Source of the DNA: a virus
Direction: 5' to 3' (one strand)
IMG/VR virus record: IMGVR_UViG_3300020406_000408
Coordinates: 1-64,000 of that record
DNA length: 64,000 bases
How positions within the stretch are numbered: the first letter of the stretch is position 1; each line of letters starts with the position of its first letter. The notes below the pieces were generated by a model that was not told where the DNA came from, made no database searches, and saw only the letters and a program-made list of their open reading frames with translations. The position numbers were made by a program, and so were the translations under genes. Below are positions 43,301-52,263 of the stretch, one piece after another.

Positions 43301-46300
43301 TAATGATTTCCGGTTTTTCTGTATACAACTATCCTTCTATTAGGTACACTACTATCATCAGCGTTGAGATATCTTGCTGTTGATATCAAAACGTTTCCAT
43401 CGGTGCTTACGTCGTAATCTGCTCCAAATTCTTCTAAGAATTTTTGTTCTAAAGTGCTTTCAGTAATGCTGTAGTTTGTATCATTTGGCACATATCCAAG
43501 TAAATCCACACCACTGTCTATTGTTTGCCATAAGTTTACATTAAACGCACCGGGTACAGTATTTGTTTTTGCTTTATAAATTGTTTCACCAAATCTTATT
43601 AGATCGTTTGTAAAATAGCTAGATGCTGTATTGTATGTTCCTCTATAATTGTTATCATTAGATAAAACAAAATCATCGGTAGAGCTTTTATCAAACATGT
43701 AAATTCTACCTTCATTCAGTTCAGTTTTATCCCCTGCCGCCGATACAAATAATTTGTATGTATTAGCATCTAGTTGGGCAAATTTAAGTTTAGTTCCAAG
43801 TCTTCTTCCAGGTGCTGAGTTAGGTACAGTATAGTAGCCTTTTAGATCAAAAGTTAATTCTTTTCTTTCATATATGGCAAATGTTCCTTCATTATCAAAA
43901 GTACTACCGTAACCACCTGTGGTCAATGGAATATTGTAAGTCCTATTCCAATCTAAGTTTAATGGTCCTGGCGGATTAGCTGAATCTTCTACACCTAATA
44001 TAGTTCTCGTATTATAAATCCAGTACTCTCTATCTTGTAAAAATATAGAAGTACCAACCTGTATGTTTTGTGCTTTGTCAACAATTAACATCACACCTGC
44101 TGTTGTATTTTCTAAATGTGCACTGCTAATCGGTCCTATGGTTCTGACAGTACTGTCATTTTCAACAAATGTCATACTAGATGTCTCGCCAAAGTCTACA
44201 CCTTTACTAAATGTACCATTTCTATTTTTTAAATATATTCGTATAGTTGCAAATTCTCTTTGAATATAAGCTACTTCTGCTGTACTTCCAGTAGTTGAAC
44301 AGGTAACAGTATCTCCTATTTGTGGAAGGAATGGGTCGCCATTTAGGTCAAAGTTTGTCAATCTTACAATACAAAAGCCGTTCCAAATATCGTTGATTGT
44401 ATGTTCTGTATTGTTAAGATAGTCAAAACTTAAATTTAACACAGGTTCTGGGTCTTGTCTGACACCGTTATCATATAAAGTGTTTGCCCACATTCTAAAT
44501 TTATCACCAACTTGGTATGTAGATCCGTGTTGTAATTCTGTTCTTACAAACCATCTTGTATCAATTACATTGGAAGAAGTTGCTCCGTTATAGTAACTTA
44601 ATATACCATAGAAAGAATTTCTAGCTGGTTCGGTAGTTTGTTGTTGCACTACTGTGTCTAAAATATTTGTAAAAGGACTAGGTGTACTAGGCGCACCTAC
44701 TTCAGATAGTGTGAGATCTCTAACAACTAGATTAGGATTAGTTTCTATTAAGTTGGATGAACTAAATGTGCTACCTACAGCTATTTGCCACCAACCTGTA
44801 TGATAATCATCACCTACATGATTAACAGTTGTGAAGGCTCCAACAGTAACATTATTACGTTGTACCGTACCTGAAGTCTGTAGTTCTCCATTTACATTGT
44901 TTAGATACAGTATCATTTTATTATCAGAATCTATAAATCTATATGCTACGTTTGCCCTAGCTGTGTCTGTTGTAATTTCATCTCCTACGTCTGGTACATC
45001 AAGAGCACTTATAATTTCTATCACCATTTTTACTTTGTTAACAATAACATGATTGCCATTCAAGAATGATTCGTTTATTACTGGATCATTATTGAAGGGT
45101 GAAACACCTGATAAAGCCCCAGTTTTATACTGATTCCATTTTAAAGTTAATATATCACCCGCTTTAGATGCTTCCCATTGTTGCGTTTCTGCCCTTATTA
45201 AAATATGATCTGTACTAGCGGTTGGCATACTATGATTGCCACGCATCATATAAACTATTGTAGGATAACTTTGTGAAGTAGAATCGTAATCATTTTCAGC
45301 CGCTTGAGCATTTGAAGCATGATTAATACAACTTTGTACAGCCTGGGCTTCTATTGCTCTGTCTGCTTGCCAAAGTTGTTCTTTGTATAAGATAATATCA
45401 CCTTTGACATAAGCTGTTTGATTATTGTAATCTCCCTTGTAAAAACTTTTAGTATTAGAAGCTTGTGGAGAACCTACTGCTAACCATTTACCATCAGGAC
45501 TTAAAGAAGCACTGGTCCCGAAGCCTCCGTTTTGATCAAAGTAAAAAGCATCTTCATCAATCTGTTGTAATAAATTATAATCAGTAGCTTCACTTGGTCT
45601 ATTATAGATGTATACGCTTCCATTTAAATCTTTTGGAGCTGTGATAGCCATTAAATTATTTTGATCATTGACCGTAATACTTGAGCCAAAATCTTTTTGT
45701 GTGCTATCTAATAAACCTGCTGTGGTATTTACAATATTAGGTTTAAGCTCATATACCTGTTTGTAATTTAAAACAAGCCATCTACCTGTGTCATCATCGT
45801 CCACCCATATTCTATCACTGCTTAAATTTGTACTTCCGATTGAAAAGGATCTTGAACCTTCACCTTCAATATTATCATTTGCTTCGCTTAATTTTTTTAA
45901 TCGTACATTTTTAAATCTTGTTACAAAACCGTTGGCCGAAGCTGTAGCTGTAATATTTGTTGTTGACTCGTGTTCTAAGGTTATTACATTAAGACTTATT
46001 GTTTTAATTTTATAATACCCGTCTGTATCTGTATCTATGTCATTGACAGCAACAATGTCACCTACTTCAAAATTTGTTGCTTTGTCGAGAGTGATTGTAA
46101 AACTATTATCTACTGTGTCTGTAGTGCTTTTTATTTTATATTCTGTAGGAATATATTTGTATACTCCCCAAGTCTTTTGACTTTTATCGATAGCAGTCCA
46201 AACATAATCTCCACCTTTTAAATTTCCTAAAGTTTGTGTGCTTAGATCAGTATAATTAAGTAATTGTAAATTTACGTCTAACGGATTTACATATCCCGCT

Positions 46301-49300
46301 GACTTAACAAACATATTGTCATCGTTATAGTATTTTGTTAGAAAAGGTTTATGATCGTAATTTTTTGATTTAGCATAAACACCATTTCTGTTTAATCTAT
46401 AAACTAAACTAGTATCTTTAGGATTTATTTCGTCTACTAATTCAACAGGTTGTGGTTCCAATCTATATTTTTCTTCATCAAATAATATCTCAAATTGGTC
46501 ATTTCCTTCTGTTGCTCCGTAACGTCCAGTTCTAATTGCCCACTCTTCAAAATATTCAATACTGTCTTTATTAGCACTTCCTAATTTATCGAACAATTTA
46601 TTTAAAACGTTTTTAGTTCCTTTGTCTTGAATCATTCCTTGGAAAAATTTATATTGACTTACATCGTCAGGAATAATATTTTCAAGATATTTCCTTTTTT
46701 GATATCCTATCATGTGTTGTGCTAATTTTTGTTGTTCAGAATCAAAATTATCACTATCTAAATCATAAAAATCACTAAATTGTCTAGCCTTATAATCTAA
46801 GTTTGGAAGTAATTTTTGTGTTGGTTTTCCATCTAACTTTACAAAATTTTTAGCTATAAAAGTTTGCGTTCCAGACACATTACTTTTTGCCACGTAATAA
46901 AATTCTTTATGCTGTATAAGATCACCTATCTTATAATCTTGATAAGCTGTCCATTCATTTATAAACGCATCATCAAACACAAATCCAGGAACATTTAATG
47001 AGCCATTCCATTCGTCTGATCTATAACCTTTAACTTTTATTCTTTCCTGCCTATATCCTTGCGGACGATTATATATTACATCATTGAATACGGTTGTGTT
47101 ATCTATAACAACAGCATGTTCAAGTTGTATTACAGGTATTTTAAGATGATAGATTCCTTGATCTGTATTTTTTACATATATTCCAAATTGATTTGTGTTA
47201 TCTCTCTCGGTTGTAGCAAAGTCTGCTAACAATCGTTTTCCATCAGCTTGTAATAAACTGTAGTCATAAAAATTATTATAAATGTCATCAACTACTGTAA
47301 AGGGTTTTTCAAAATAAATTTGTCTTGCTGACGGACTTATTGTTAATACTGCTCCGTTATCCCAATTTTGTGTTGACCAAAACATAAACTCTTTGGCACT
47401 TAAAGCCCAGTTTTCAATTTCTTCTAGTTCTTTGTTAAATGTGTCAAACGAGAATCCTACCGTTAATAAATATTTTTCATAACCTAAAATTAAATCAACT
47501 ACTGCTTGTATATCTGGAAACACGGTACCATAGTCTATTTTTTCTAGCGTAGTACTAAAGTTTTTGGAAAAGAATGCGTTTGCTCCGCCTTCTGCTGGAA
47601 GTTCTGCGAGTCTAGTAAAAAAGTTTAAATCAATTGATCCTCCTGATGTATGGCCTGTCGTCGTTCTATAGAACACTCCATTATTTTCTACAATTTGTCC
47701 TATGGAATAAAATTTTCCGCTATCAAATGTTACAAACTCTTCACTTATACCTCCAACATTAATTAAAATATCACTTTGTTTTCTTTCAATGGGATAAATG
47801 TTGAAATATGGTCTATCTTTATCATAACCTTTTACAATAAATCCACTAGGTATTTTTTCAATAATCATACCACTATAAGAATATACATCTAATGGAATAC
47901 TTTTCGTTAAAACAAGATTATAATTCTCTTCAGGTACAAAAATATTTCCTTCATTTTGCGGATTTCTACTATCTAGTATAAGCCTAAATTTATCTTTTTG
48001 TGTAAAGCCACCAATTTTATGTCCTAGTTTATTTTCTAAACTAGCTAGTTTGCTTTTATATGTTTTGAAAGTAACATCTTCATTCCCAATTAAGTAACTT
48101 TGCATATAGTTTACCAAACCAGAAGTAAATATTCTAGTTGTATCGCTCGGTATGTTAGGAAATTTTAAATCTTTAAGATTAATTCTTTTTGATGTATCTG
48201 TGTAAACAAGTTGTCCGGCTAAATTTCTTGCTATTCTACTTCTATCAAATGCCAACCCAAAAAACTGTGATGGTTGCCTTAGCATCCATGCTCTTACAAA
48301 AGCAAACGGATAATGTGAACTTCTTCTCCACGCAGTTTCTACAGGACTTTCATGTCCAAATGTAAAATTGTCATCATAGTTACTTGCTATTCCTCCACGA
48401 AGGTAACCTGTAGATACAGGATCTAGAATATCACCTTGAGAATCAACAGGAATATATTTTGTTAAATCCTTAATTTTAAATTTTCTTCTATAATTAATTT
48501 TTTTATTTGGTTCTCTTACTATAGCTTTTTCTAAATCTTGCCAAAGTAGTAAATTATTGCTGGTATATGGAGCAGGGCCATAAGTTGTATCAAACCAACT
48601 CGGTTTAATTTTATAACCTAGACATTCCCACGGATGAGTGTGGGGCCTATCAGTATTGTAATAATCTTTGTAGATTGCTCTCCAACCCCCTGGTACCGAA
48701 TTGTTATCGGGATCTGAATGTTTATAAAAATTAATACTAAAATTATTTCCGTTCTTATAAAAACTGTTTGAAGTATAATCTGGATTGCCAACAGTTTCTA
48801 GCCAGGCATTGAAATCAGATATCATTATATCCGCTGTCTTATATCTATCAAAAGCTGTGGGTAAAGATTTTGTGTTTAAAAAATCTTGAATGTCGATTAT
48901 TGATTCATCGTAATCAATTTTTATATTATTATAAATCCTTTTTTCTAAATCTAGTAGTAAATTATCTCTATAATCACCAAAACATCTCCACAATGAACCA
49001 TCATGTCCTTGTATCATAGGCTGAGCCGCAGGCCATTCCTCAAACAAATTAGTATCATAACTAGCATGATTCATGGATCCGCTAGGCATAAACCAAAGTC
49101 TGTTGTCGCCAGCAAATGTGTGGGTATGTGCTAATCCTGTACCGCCGTTTGTTTTATCGTATGCTTGTGCCGAAACTTCATCTGTGAATAATGGATAAAA
49201 CCATCCGACTTTATTTTTGTATGATTGAGTAGTTGTGTTGTCTCTTCCATATACCTTATACGGACCTGTTGAATCAGGAATGGATGAAATGTATGTTGTA

Positions 49301-52263
49301 TCTAAAATTATTTCAGGCACATATTTAGGATATAATCCTAATTTAGTTGGCGTAGGAGCTACCCAACAACCATCCGTAGACTCGTATTCATAAACTTTTA
49401 AGACTTGGTTTGCTTTCACTGGAACTTTAAGTTCTATAAAAGCATCAGTATCTATAGTGTAATCAATATCTTTTACAAGTTGTTTTTCATCTAAATATGC
49501 TAAAATAGCATTTTCATTTAGTTTATCAAAACTTACTGTCCTTGTAATAGGAAAAATAGTTTGTGAAGTATCTTCTATAGTAAATTCTGCTAAAGTGTCT
49601 CCACCAAAAGGAACCATGTCACTGAAATAAAATGGATCCTGTTTTGTGTTAGTCTCAAACATTTTATCTAAAATTTTATCTACATGTATTTTTGTTTCAC
49701 CTTCAAAACCTAGCTCGTCAGCAACTTTTAAAAATTCTCTTTTAAATGTAATATATTTTAATCCTGATTCCTTGACAGCATTGTTCATATCAAAATCTTT
49801 GCTTGTCAAATTAAACGTTGCTAAATTAATTGGGCCTGAGTGTTGGACAAATTTTAATCCATAGTCTGATGTTGGACCTAAATCTCTAAGGTTTCCCGCT
49901 CCAGGATAAACACCTGTGAAGTCACTTACGTTACTTACAATACTATCAACATGATCTATGACTTCTCCGAGTGTAAACGTTACCACGTTTTCATTCATAG
50001 GATTTTTTTCTAAGTTAATAGGAAATTTGTAATGTCCTCTTTGATTTTTTGGTGTGCTAGATTTTGTTTCTATCACAACTTTTCTATTCTCAGCTAAATT
50101 TGTGTAAAATCTTACATAAGCATATCTATTAATTCTATCTATTGTATAATCTATATTTTCTTTTTGTAAAATATTATCAAGGTAAACCATTACTTTTAGA
50201 TCATTTAAATCTCCACTGTTATCATATACGTCAACAATAAAATTATTAAGTCGAGGACCTGTAGTGTATTGTTTAACCACAGGCTGTGAAGAAAGGCTTT
50301 TAGCCTTAATCCATCCTGTTACACTTGAGTATGTGTCTATATCAGTATATTTCCTTAAGATACCAGTGTCGGTGCTGGCTGTAATTACATCAGCAACTTG
50401 ATCATATTGGTAAGTATCACTTAATAAATTAAAGTCAAAGGTTATGTCCCCACTGTTTTCGATAGTTCTATATGACAAAGGAAAACCTAGTTCTGTGTCA
50501 TTAGTACCTGTACCTTGTTTATAAGAAAATAATTTATTACCTTTAAATGTACTTCCTTCTAAAGTATTAAGTGCTGTCCCACTGTCATTATACAAATCAA
50601 ACATTGGAGACTGATTAATTGCTGTTTTGTTTTGTCCTAATTTCCAAGCAGTACCAGTATAATAATAAATTTTACCTTTATTTTTATCTCCAGATTTTAC
50701 TAACACAGTTTGATTTGTAACTGGAACTGTGTCAGTTGTTTCTATCAGTGTAATTTGATTATTACTATTTTGGCTTATAAATTTTACCTCATAAATTTTT
50801 CCATTTACAAAACTATCAGGATCAGCTGTAAACAATACACGCATTCCTTGTACTAATTCTGTCCCGTCAACAAAGTATCCTGGACTGCCTTCTATATTAG
50901 AAAACACATCTGTGGTTACTGTATCAATAACATCTACAGACTTTTTAGCAAAAGTTCCAAAATCATAAAGTTTCAAACCAGCATCAAACTCAATAATAGG
51001 TCTAATAGCTCTAAAATTTTGATCCAATGTTGTTGCTACTTCATTAATTTTGGCTGTAACGTCTATAACATCTTTGTGTGTCCATTTGTTATATCTAGAC
51101 CATTGGTTTCTATCTTTGGAAGCTCTGTTAATAACAATATAATCTTTTTTGTCCGCATATGACACAGCATCATCAAAAGGTAAATCATCAAACCCTCCTT
51201 CGTCAAATTCAATGTCTTGATCCTGTAGGTATCCGGCAGTTATTTCTATTTCGGATTCTGATATAAGCTGTATAGAATCTCCCACACCTTCAACATACCA
51301 GTATCCTTCTGTGTATTTTGTTGGATTCAAGTTTCCATAAAACTTTAATTTCATTCCGTTACTCAAAGAATATCCATTAGACATTGTGTAGGTTTTCTTG
51401 CCTACAATATCTTTATCAACATCCAAGAACGTATTGTCAATAATATCTTTTATAATAATAAGTCCTGAAGCTTCAATATTATTAGAATCAACGTAATATA
51501 AATTTGGAGGAGCTTCTAAATCTACTGTAAACTCTAAAACTCCATTTTCTGTTTTTTGTCCTGTTATACCTTTTGTATACAAGTTCGTATCATCTGTAAT
51601 GTCAACCGAAGTTCTAATTGAAAAAGGCATGTCTACAGTATCTACTTCAAATCTATATGTTTGTCCTTTGTATAAAGTTAAAGTAGGATTTCCTGTAGGA
51701 TTATCTTGATTGAATACGTATGCATCATTATCTAAATTAATTTGCTTGGTTACATTGTAAGTGCTTTTGACATTCCTAAACGATCCATACACAGGTATAG
51801 CATCTGGTCCTCCCGGTAACCAATAGTATTCTCTAAAGTTTGTAAACTTATCCCAGTTTACATGTGGATTCCAAGCATAATATTCTTGGGAAAACATAGT
51901 ATCATGATTAGCAGTATCAACACCACGTATCTTTATGCTGTTATATAAATCTCTATAATCTCTGTAAAAAATATTATTGCCAGCTGAGTCATTAATTACT
52001 GACACCGGCTCTAATTGATATTGATCTCTGTCTAAACTTATTTCAGATACATAATTATCACTTGCTGTAAAAGCCTTTGCGTCTTTTCTACCTATGAATC
52101 CGTCAACCTTTTCAACACTACCAGGTTGAACAAGTTGATCTAATGTACTTGATAAGAATTTTTTATTGGCTACTGTGCGATAGTAACGAGGTAATAAATC
52201 AGCAGACTTTCTTTTGTTTTTGTCTGCGTCATTTACTGGAATAGCATTTTCATCTTGTGCCAT
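37303..52263 (-). CDS. giant virion structural protein (4986 residues)
   Basis: One uninterrupted frame of almost 15 kb. The N-terminus (LLPRYYRTVANKKFLSSTLD, FIGRKDAKAF) is of a kind I associate with large cyanophage virion proteins. Visible parts in order: a cupredoxin-like strand motif near residue 190 (GQTYRFEVD); a large mixed region; FG-GAP/beta-propeller-type repeats in two blocks, at about 2190-2260 (GTSASLSPDGKWLAVGSPQ) and about 2950-3170 (GQTIAISNDGKKIAVGAPD); Gly-rich GxGY-type repeats at about 3570-3620 and 3935-4000; and four or more GDGST/F repeats with a following VxGKxL turn between about 4185 and 4870. No membrane or secretion signal. It lies directly after gp6, so a fibre, whisker or baseplate-periphery role in adsorption is likely. 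The start overlaps the gp6 stop by one base. Confidence 0.8.
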   Translation of the reverse strand: MAQDENAIPVNDADKNKRKSADLLPRYYRTVANKKFLSSTLDQLVQPGSVEKVDGFIGRKDAKAFTASDNYVSEISLDRDQYQLEPVSVINDSAGNNIFYRDYRDLYNSIKIRGVDTANHDTMFSQEYYAWNPHVNWDKFTNFREYYWLPGGPDAIPVYGSFRNVKSTYNVTKQINLDNDAYVFNQDNPTGNPTLTLYKGQTYRFEVDTVDMPFSIRTSVDITDDTNLYTKGITGQKTENGVLEFTVDLEAPPNLYYVDSNNIEASGLIIIKDIIDNTFLDVDKDIVGKKTYTMSNGYSLSNGMKLKFYGNLNPTKYTEGYWYVEGVGDSIQLISESEIEITAGYLQDQDIEFDEGGFDDLPFDDAVSYADKKDYIVINRASKDRNQWSRYNKWTHKDVIDVTAKINEVATTLDQNFRAIRPIIEFDAGLKLYDFGTFAKKSVDVIDTVTTDVFSNIEGSPGYFVDGTELVQGMRVLFTADPDSFVNGKIYEVKFISQNSNNQITLIETTDTVPVTNQTVLVKSGDKNKGKIYYYTGTAWKLGQNKTAINQSPMFDLYNDSGTALNTLEGSTFKGNKLFSYKQGTGTNDTELGFPLSYRTIENSGDITFDFNLLSDTYQYDQVADVITASTDTGILRKYTDIDTYSSVTGWIKAKSLSSQPVVKQYTTGPRLNNFIVDVYDNSGDLNDLKVMVYLDNILQKENIDYTIDRINRYAYVRFYTNLAENRKVVIETKSSTPKNQRGHYKFPINLEKNPMNENVVTFTLGEVIDHVDSIVSNVSDFTGVYPGAGNLRDLGPTSDYGLKFVQHSGPINLATFNLTSKDFDMNNAVKESGLKYITFKREFLKVADELGFEGETKIHVDKILDKMFETNTKQDPFYFSDMVPFGGDTLAEFTIEDTSQTIFPITRTVSFDKLNENAILAYLDEKQLVKDIDYTIDTDAFIELKVPVKANQVLKVYEYESTDGCWVAPTPTKLGLYPKYVPEIILDTTYISSIPDSTGPYKVYGRDNTTTQSYKNKVGWFYPLFTDEVSAQAYDKTNGGTGLAHTHTFAGDNRLWFMPSGSMNHASYDTNLFEEWPAAQPMIQGHDGSLWRCFGDYRDNLLLDLEKRIYNNIKIDYDESIIDIQDFLNTKSLPTAFDRYKTADIMISDFNAWLETVGNPDYTSNSFYKNGNNFSINFYKHSDPDNNSVPGGWRAIYKDYYNTDRPHTHPWECLGYKIKPSWFDTTYGPAPYTSNNLLLWQDLEKAIVREPNKKINYRRKFKIKDLTKYIPVDSQGDILDPVSTGYLRGGIASNYDDNFTFGHESPVETAWRRSSHYPFAFVRAWMLRQPSQFFGLAFDRSRIARNLAGQLVYTDTSKRINLKDLKFPNIPSDTTRIFTSGLVNYMQSYLIGNEDVTFKTYKSKLASLENKLGHKIGGFTQKDKFRLILDSRNPQNEGNIFVPEENYNLVLTKSIPLDVYSYSGMIIEKIPSGFIVKGYDKDRPYFNIYPIERKQSDILINVGGISEEFVTFDSGKFYSIGQIVENNGVFYRTTTGHTSGGSIDLNFFTRLAELPAEGGANAFFSKNFSTTLEKIDYGTVFPDIQAVVDLILGYEKYLLTVGFSFDTFNKELEEIENWALSAKEFMFWSTQNWDNGAVLTISPSARQIYFEKPFTVVDDIYNNFYDYSLLQADGKRLLADFATTERDNTNQFGIYVKNTDQGIYHLKIPVIQLEHAVVIDNTTVFNDVIYNRPQGYRQERIKVKGYRSDEWNGSLNVPGFVFDDAFINEWTAYQDYKIGDLIQHKEFYYVAKSNVSGTQTFIAKNFVKLDGKPTQKLLPNLDYKARQFSDFYDLDSDNFDSEQQKLAQHMIGYQKRKYLENIIPDDVSQYKFFQGMIQDKGTKNVLNKLFDKLGSANKDSIEYFEEWAIRTGRYGATEGNDQFEILFDEEKYRLEPQPVELVDEINPKDTSLVYRLNRNGVYAKSKNYDHKPFLTKYYNDDNMFVKSAGYVNPLDVNLQLLNYTDLSTQTLGNLKGGDYVWTAIDKSQKTWGVYKYIPTEYKIKSTTDTVDNSFTITLDKATNFEVGDIVAVNDIDTDTDGYYKIKTISLNVITLEHESTTNITATASANGFVTRFKNVRLKKLSEANDNIEGEGSRSFSIGSTNLSSDRIWVDDDDTGRWLVLNYKQVYELKPNIVNTTAGLLDSTQKDFGSSITVNDQNNLMAITAPKDLNGSVYIYNRPSEATDYNLLQQIDEDAFYFDQNGGFGTSASLSPDGKWLAVGSPQASNTKSFYKGDYNNQTAYVKGDIILYKEQLWQADRAIEAQAVQSCINHASNAQAAENDYDSTSQSYPTIVYMMRGNHSMPTASTDHILIRAETQQWEASKAGDILTLKWNQYKTGALSGVSPFNNDPVINESFLNGNHVIVNKVKMVIEIISALDVPDVGDEITTDTARANVAYRFIDSDNKMILYLNNVNGELQTSGTVQRNNVTVGAFTTVNHVGDDYHTGWWQIAVGSTFSSSNLIETNPNLVVRDLTLSEVGAPSTPSPFTNILDTVVQQQTTEPARNSFYGILSYYNGATSSNVIDTRWFVRTELQHGSTYQVGDKFRMWANTLYDNGVRQDPEPVLNLSFDYLNNTEHTINDIWNGFCIVRLTNFDLNGDPFLPQIGDTVTCSTTGSTAEVAYIQREFATIRIYLKNRNGTFSKGVDFGETSSMTFVENDSTVRTIGPISSAHLENTTAGVMLIVDKAQNIQVGTSIFLQDREYWIYNTRTILGVEDSANPPGPLNLDWNRTYNIPLTTGGYGSTFDNEGTFAIYERKELTFDLKGYYTVPNSAPGRRLGTKLKFAQLDANTYKLFVSAAGDKTELNEGRIYMFDKSSTDDFVLSNDNNYRGTYNTASSYFTNDLIRFGETIYKAKTNTVPGAFNVNLWQTIDSGVDLLGYVPNDTNYSITESTLEQKFLEEFGADYDVSTDGNVLISTARYLNADDSSVPNRRIVVYRKTGNHYQYSQLLETQDITENWGQTIAISNDGKKIAVGAPDNSTRDIRGGAVYIYIQGTDGRFALNQTLRPIDRTSNTRFGSKIDFDGNTLAIASRGGDLERVTTLDQDTTIFDNGNTPFKVIDNDSGLVSIYETVNDTLLYGQDFSYDKDTQDFGSIMLVKNNHVYLGLPKQQILSNNTIDRGLVAEYRKPVNTTSWTIGRQPIVPMDVTKLKGVNLFDKNTNGLVTYLDYIDPLQGKIAGAAEQEITFKVSYDPAKYSVATATGVTLDTLDYTADQWVGKIWWDIGSARFINHHQGDILESTANFNTLFPGTTADVYEWVETNLLPSEWDTQSGTEAGLTNGISGTTKYGDSAYSTRRIYDSASQTFTNNYYYWVKNKATLPTDVNRKTTASDISKLITTPTQQGVKFISPLGNNRFALYNCRSLIKDKDVGITFNWWTIENQEQNVHNEYQIISDGLETSIPNDTVKQKWVDSLVGFDVNDRPVPDVELPVRQRYGNLNEPRQGWFINKTEARKQFVERVNKILKTELIVDNKDLSGLTEIDPTPTSVSGVYDTTSDTFAELNFISVANVKQAKLTLEIENGTIINVLLTDPGKGYLNPPTYKIKDSTGTGAVLNFVLATDGSIASVDIINGGINYVSPSIEVRKFSVLVKTDETVGGKWAVFSWDGTEWLRTLTQAYDVNAYWQYIDWYATGYNNFTPINYTISSSYELYGLGDKIGDIVKINNVGTGGWLLLEKEDDQDTEDYTVNYKTVGRQNGTIEFKTSLYDVSNENIAYDGSGFDKIFYDTEPVAEMRLIIGILENKIFVDDLLKNWNECFFAGLRYVFTEQPNVDWAFKTSFIKAKHNVGELEQRVTFKNDSLPSYESYINEVKPYRTKVREYLSSYEKTDPSSTVVTDFDLPTLYNDAEGRITPQSVQVIDNKIVSGFSEITKYPSKHWAENIGFELQSLNIADTGSGYLDAPIIKITGGGGSGAKATAFIGTDGKVTAVKVNNTGSGYLSQPTITLEGSLQDGGTAARLSPVLGGGKARSTHLRCKFDRVTGTYLFSQLSTTETFTTNSNQQIFDLKWPMQLKNTQITVTVDGLEALRSEYTFENKSDTTKGYLRKYGRIFFTEPQTASKSVVITYNKSAELLQAQDRINFYYNPTTGMFGNDLGQLLDGVDYGGVEVSSYNFGTGTGWDSDAWFTTTYDTFDTTFDDEIFQMDGSTEVFTLSKPLENNAVYNVYLNGKRIDDPNFGTASQTNINAVMSSITGDGTQTTITITNDIQKFVANDVVVFRKTTSDGSFLPDPRSYDTILSGGDLQFSTAKGINPEEIIIDGDGFVTPTTSKGPEEQIPGQVLDTVDIKVFHRPGEGGSLISSNCYNANGTTVDFGFGIQPQSENGLFVRLNRITQSPNTYTVDYKNKTVRFNTTPSNGASVNIISVSGNGENVVEFDEFTGDGCTTQFKTKAHWTTKLDYIATVDGKEAQSVLVSSEDSAIEDPKAVIVFGSPPRDGSVINFAVYDKVQSYSKIETQEFTGDGSTLNFTLEKTPYSSIPHTHNVVVQVGNKILNAGYNQQFTVQTGVSEYFLEIWQTPIGSFDNSNVLALLNGTELKIATEFNIRPANSSIILEPGIGQPGDILEVYIRDDGEYAFGAVEVINNQNTWVETPGVLKLDVAPTEGQIIKITTYSKHDIQDFERQTFDVIARSTLVVGSEDHVQYNHLKAGLIELRKPAIDAQYVWFIVNGELKNPSVDYYLTDDKKYVKYNNVIVDNDVIDVIQYSADGPISPKFGFSQFKDILNRNIYKRLGDVAPLKLAEDLKVTDKQISLVDASNISAPDKNSGIPGILFINGERITYLVKIGNVLKQLQRGTLGTGAPAVHSAGSDVYNQGLQQTAPYADTTITEDFVGDGSTSIFELSFIPSTVNEFEVFVAGKRLRKNSIQMFDVTRNQDSPEADITSPAQFSVDGTTNQLTLTNTPANLAKIQVIRRTGTLWTDSGQSLNDAESLVARFFKAEKVELPK

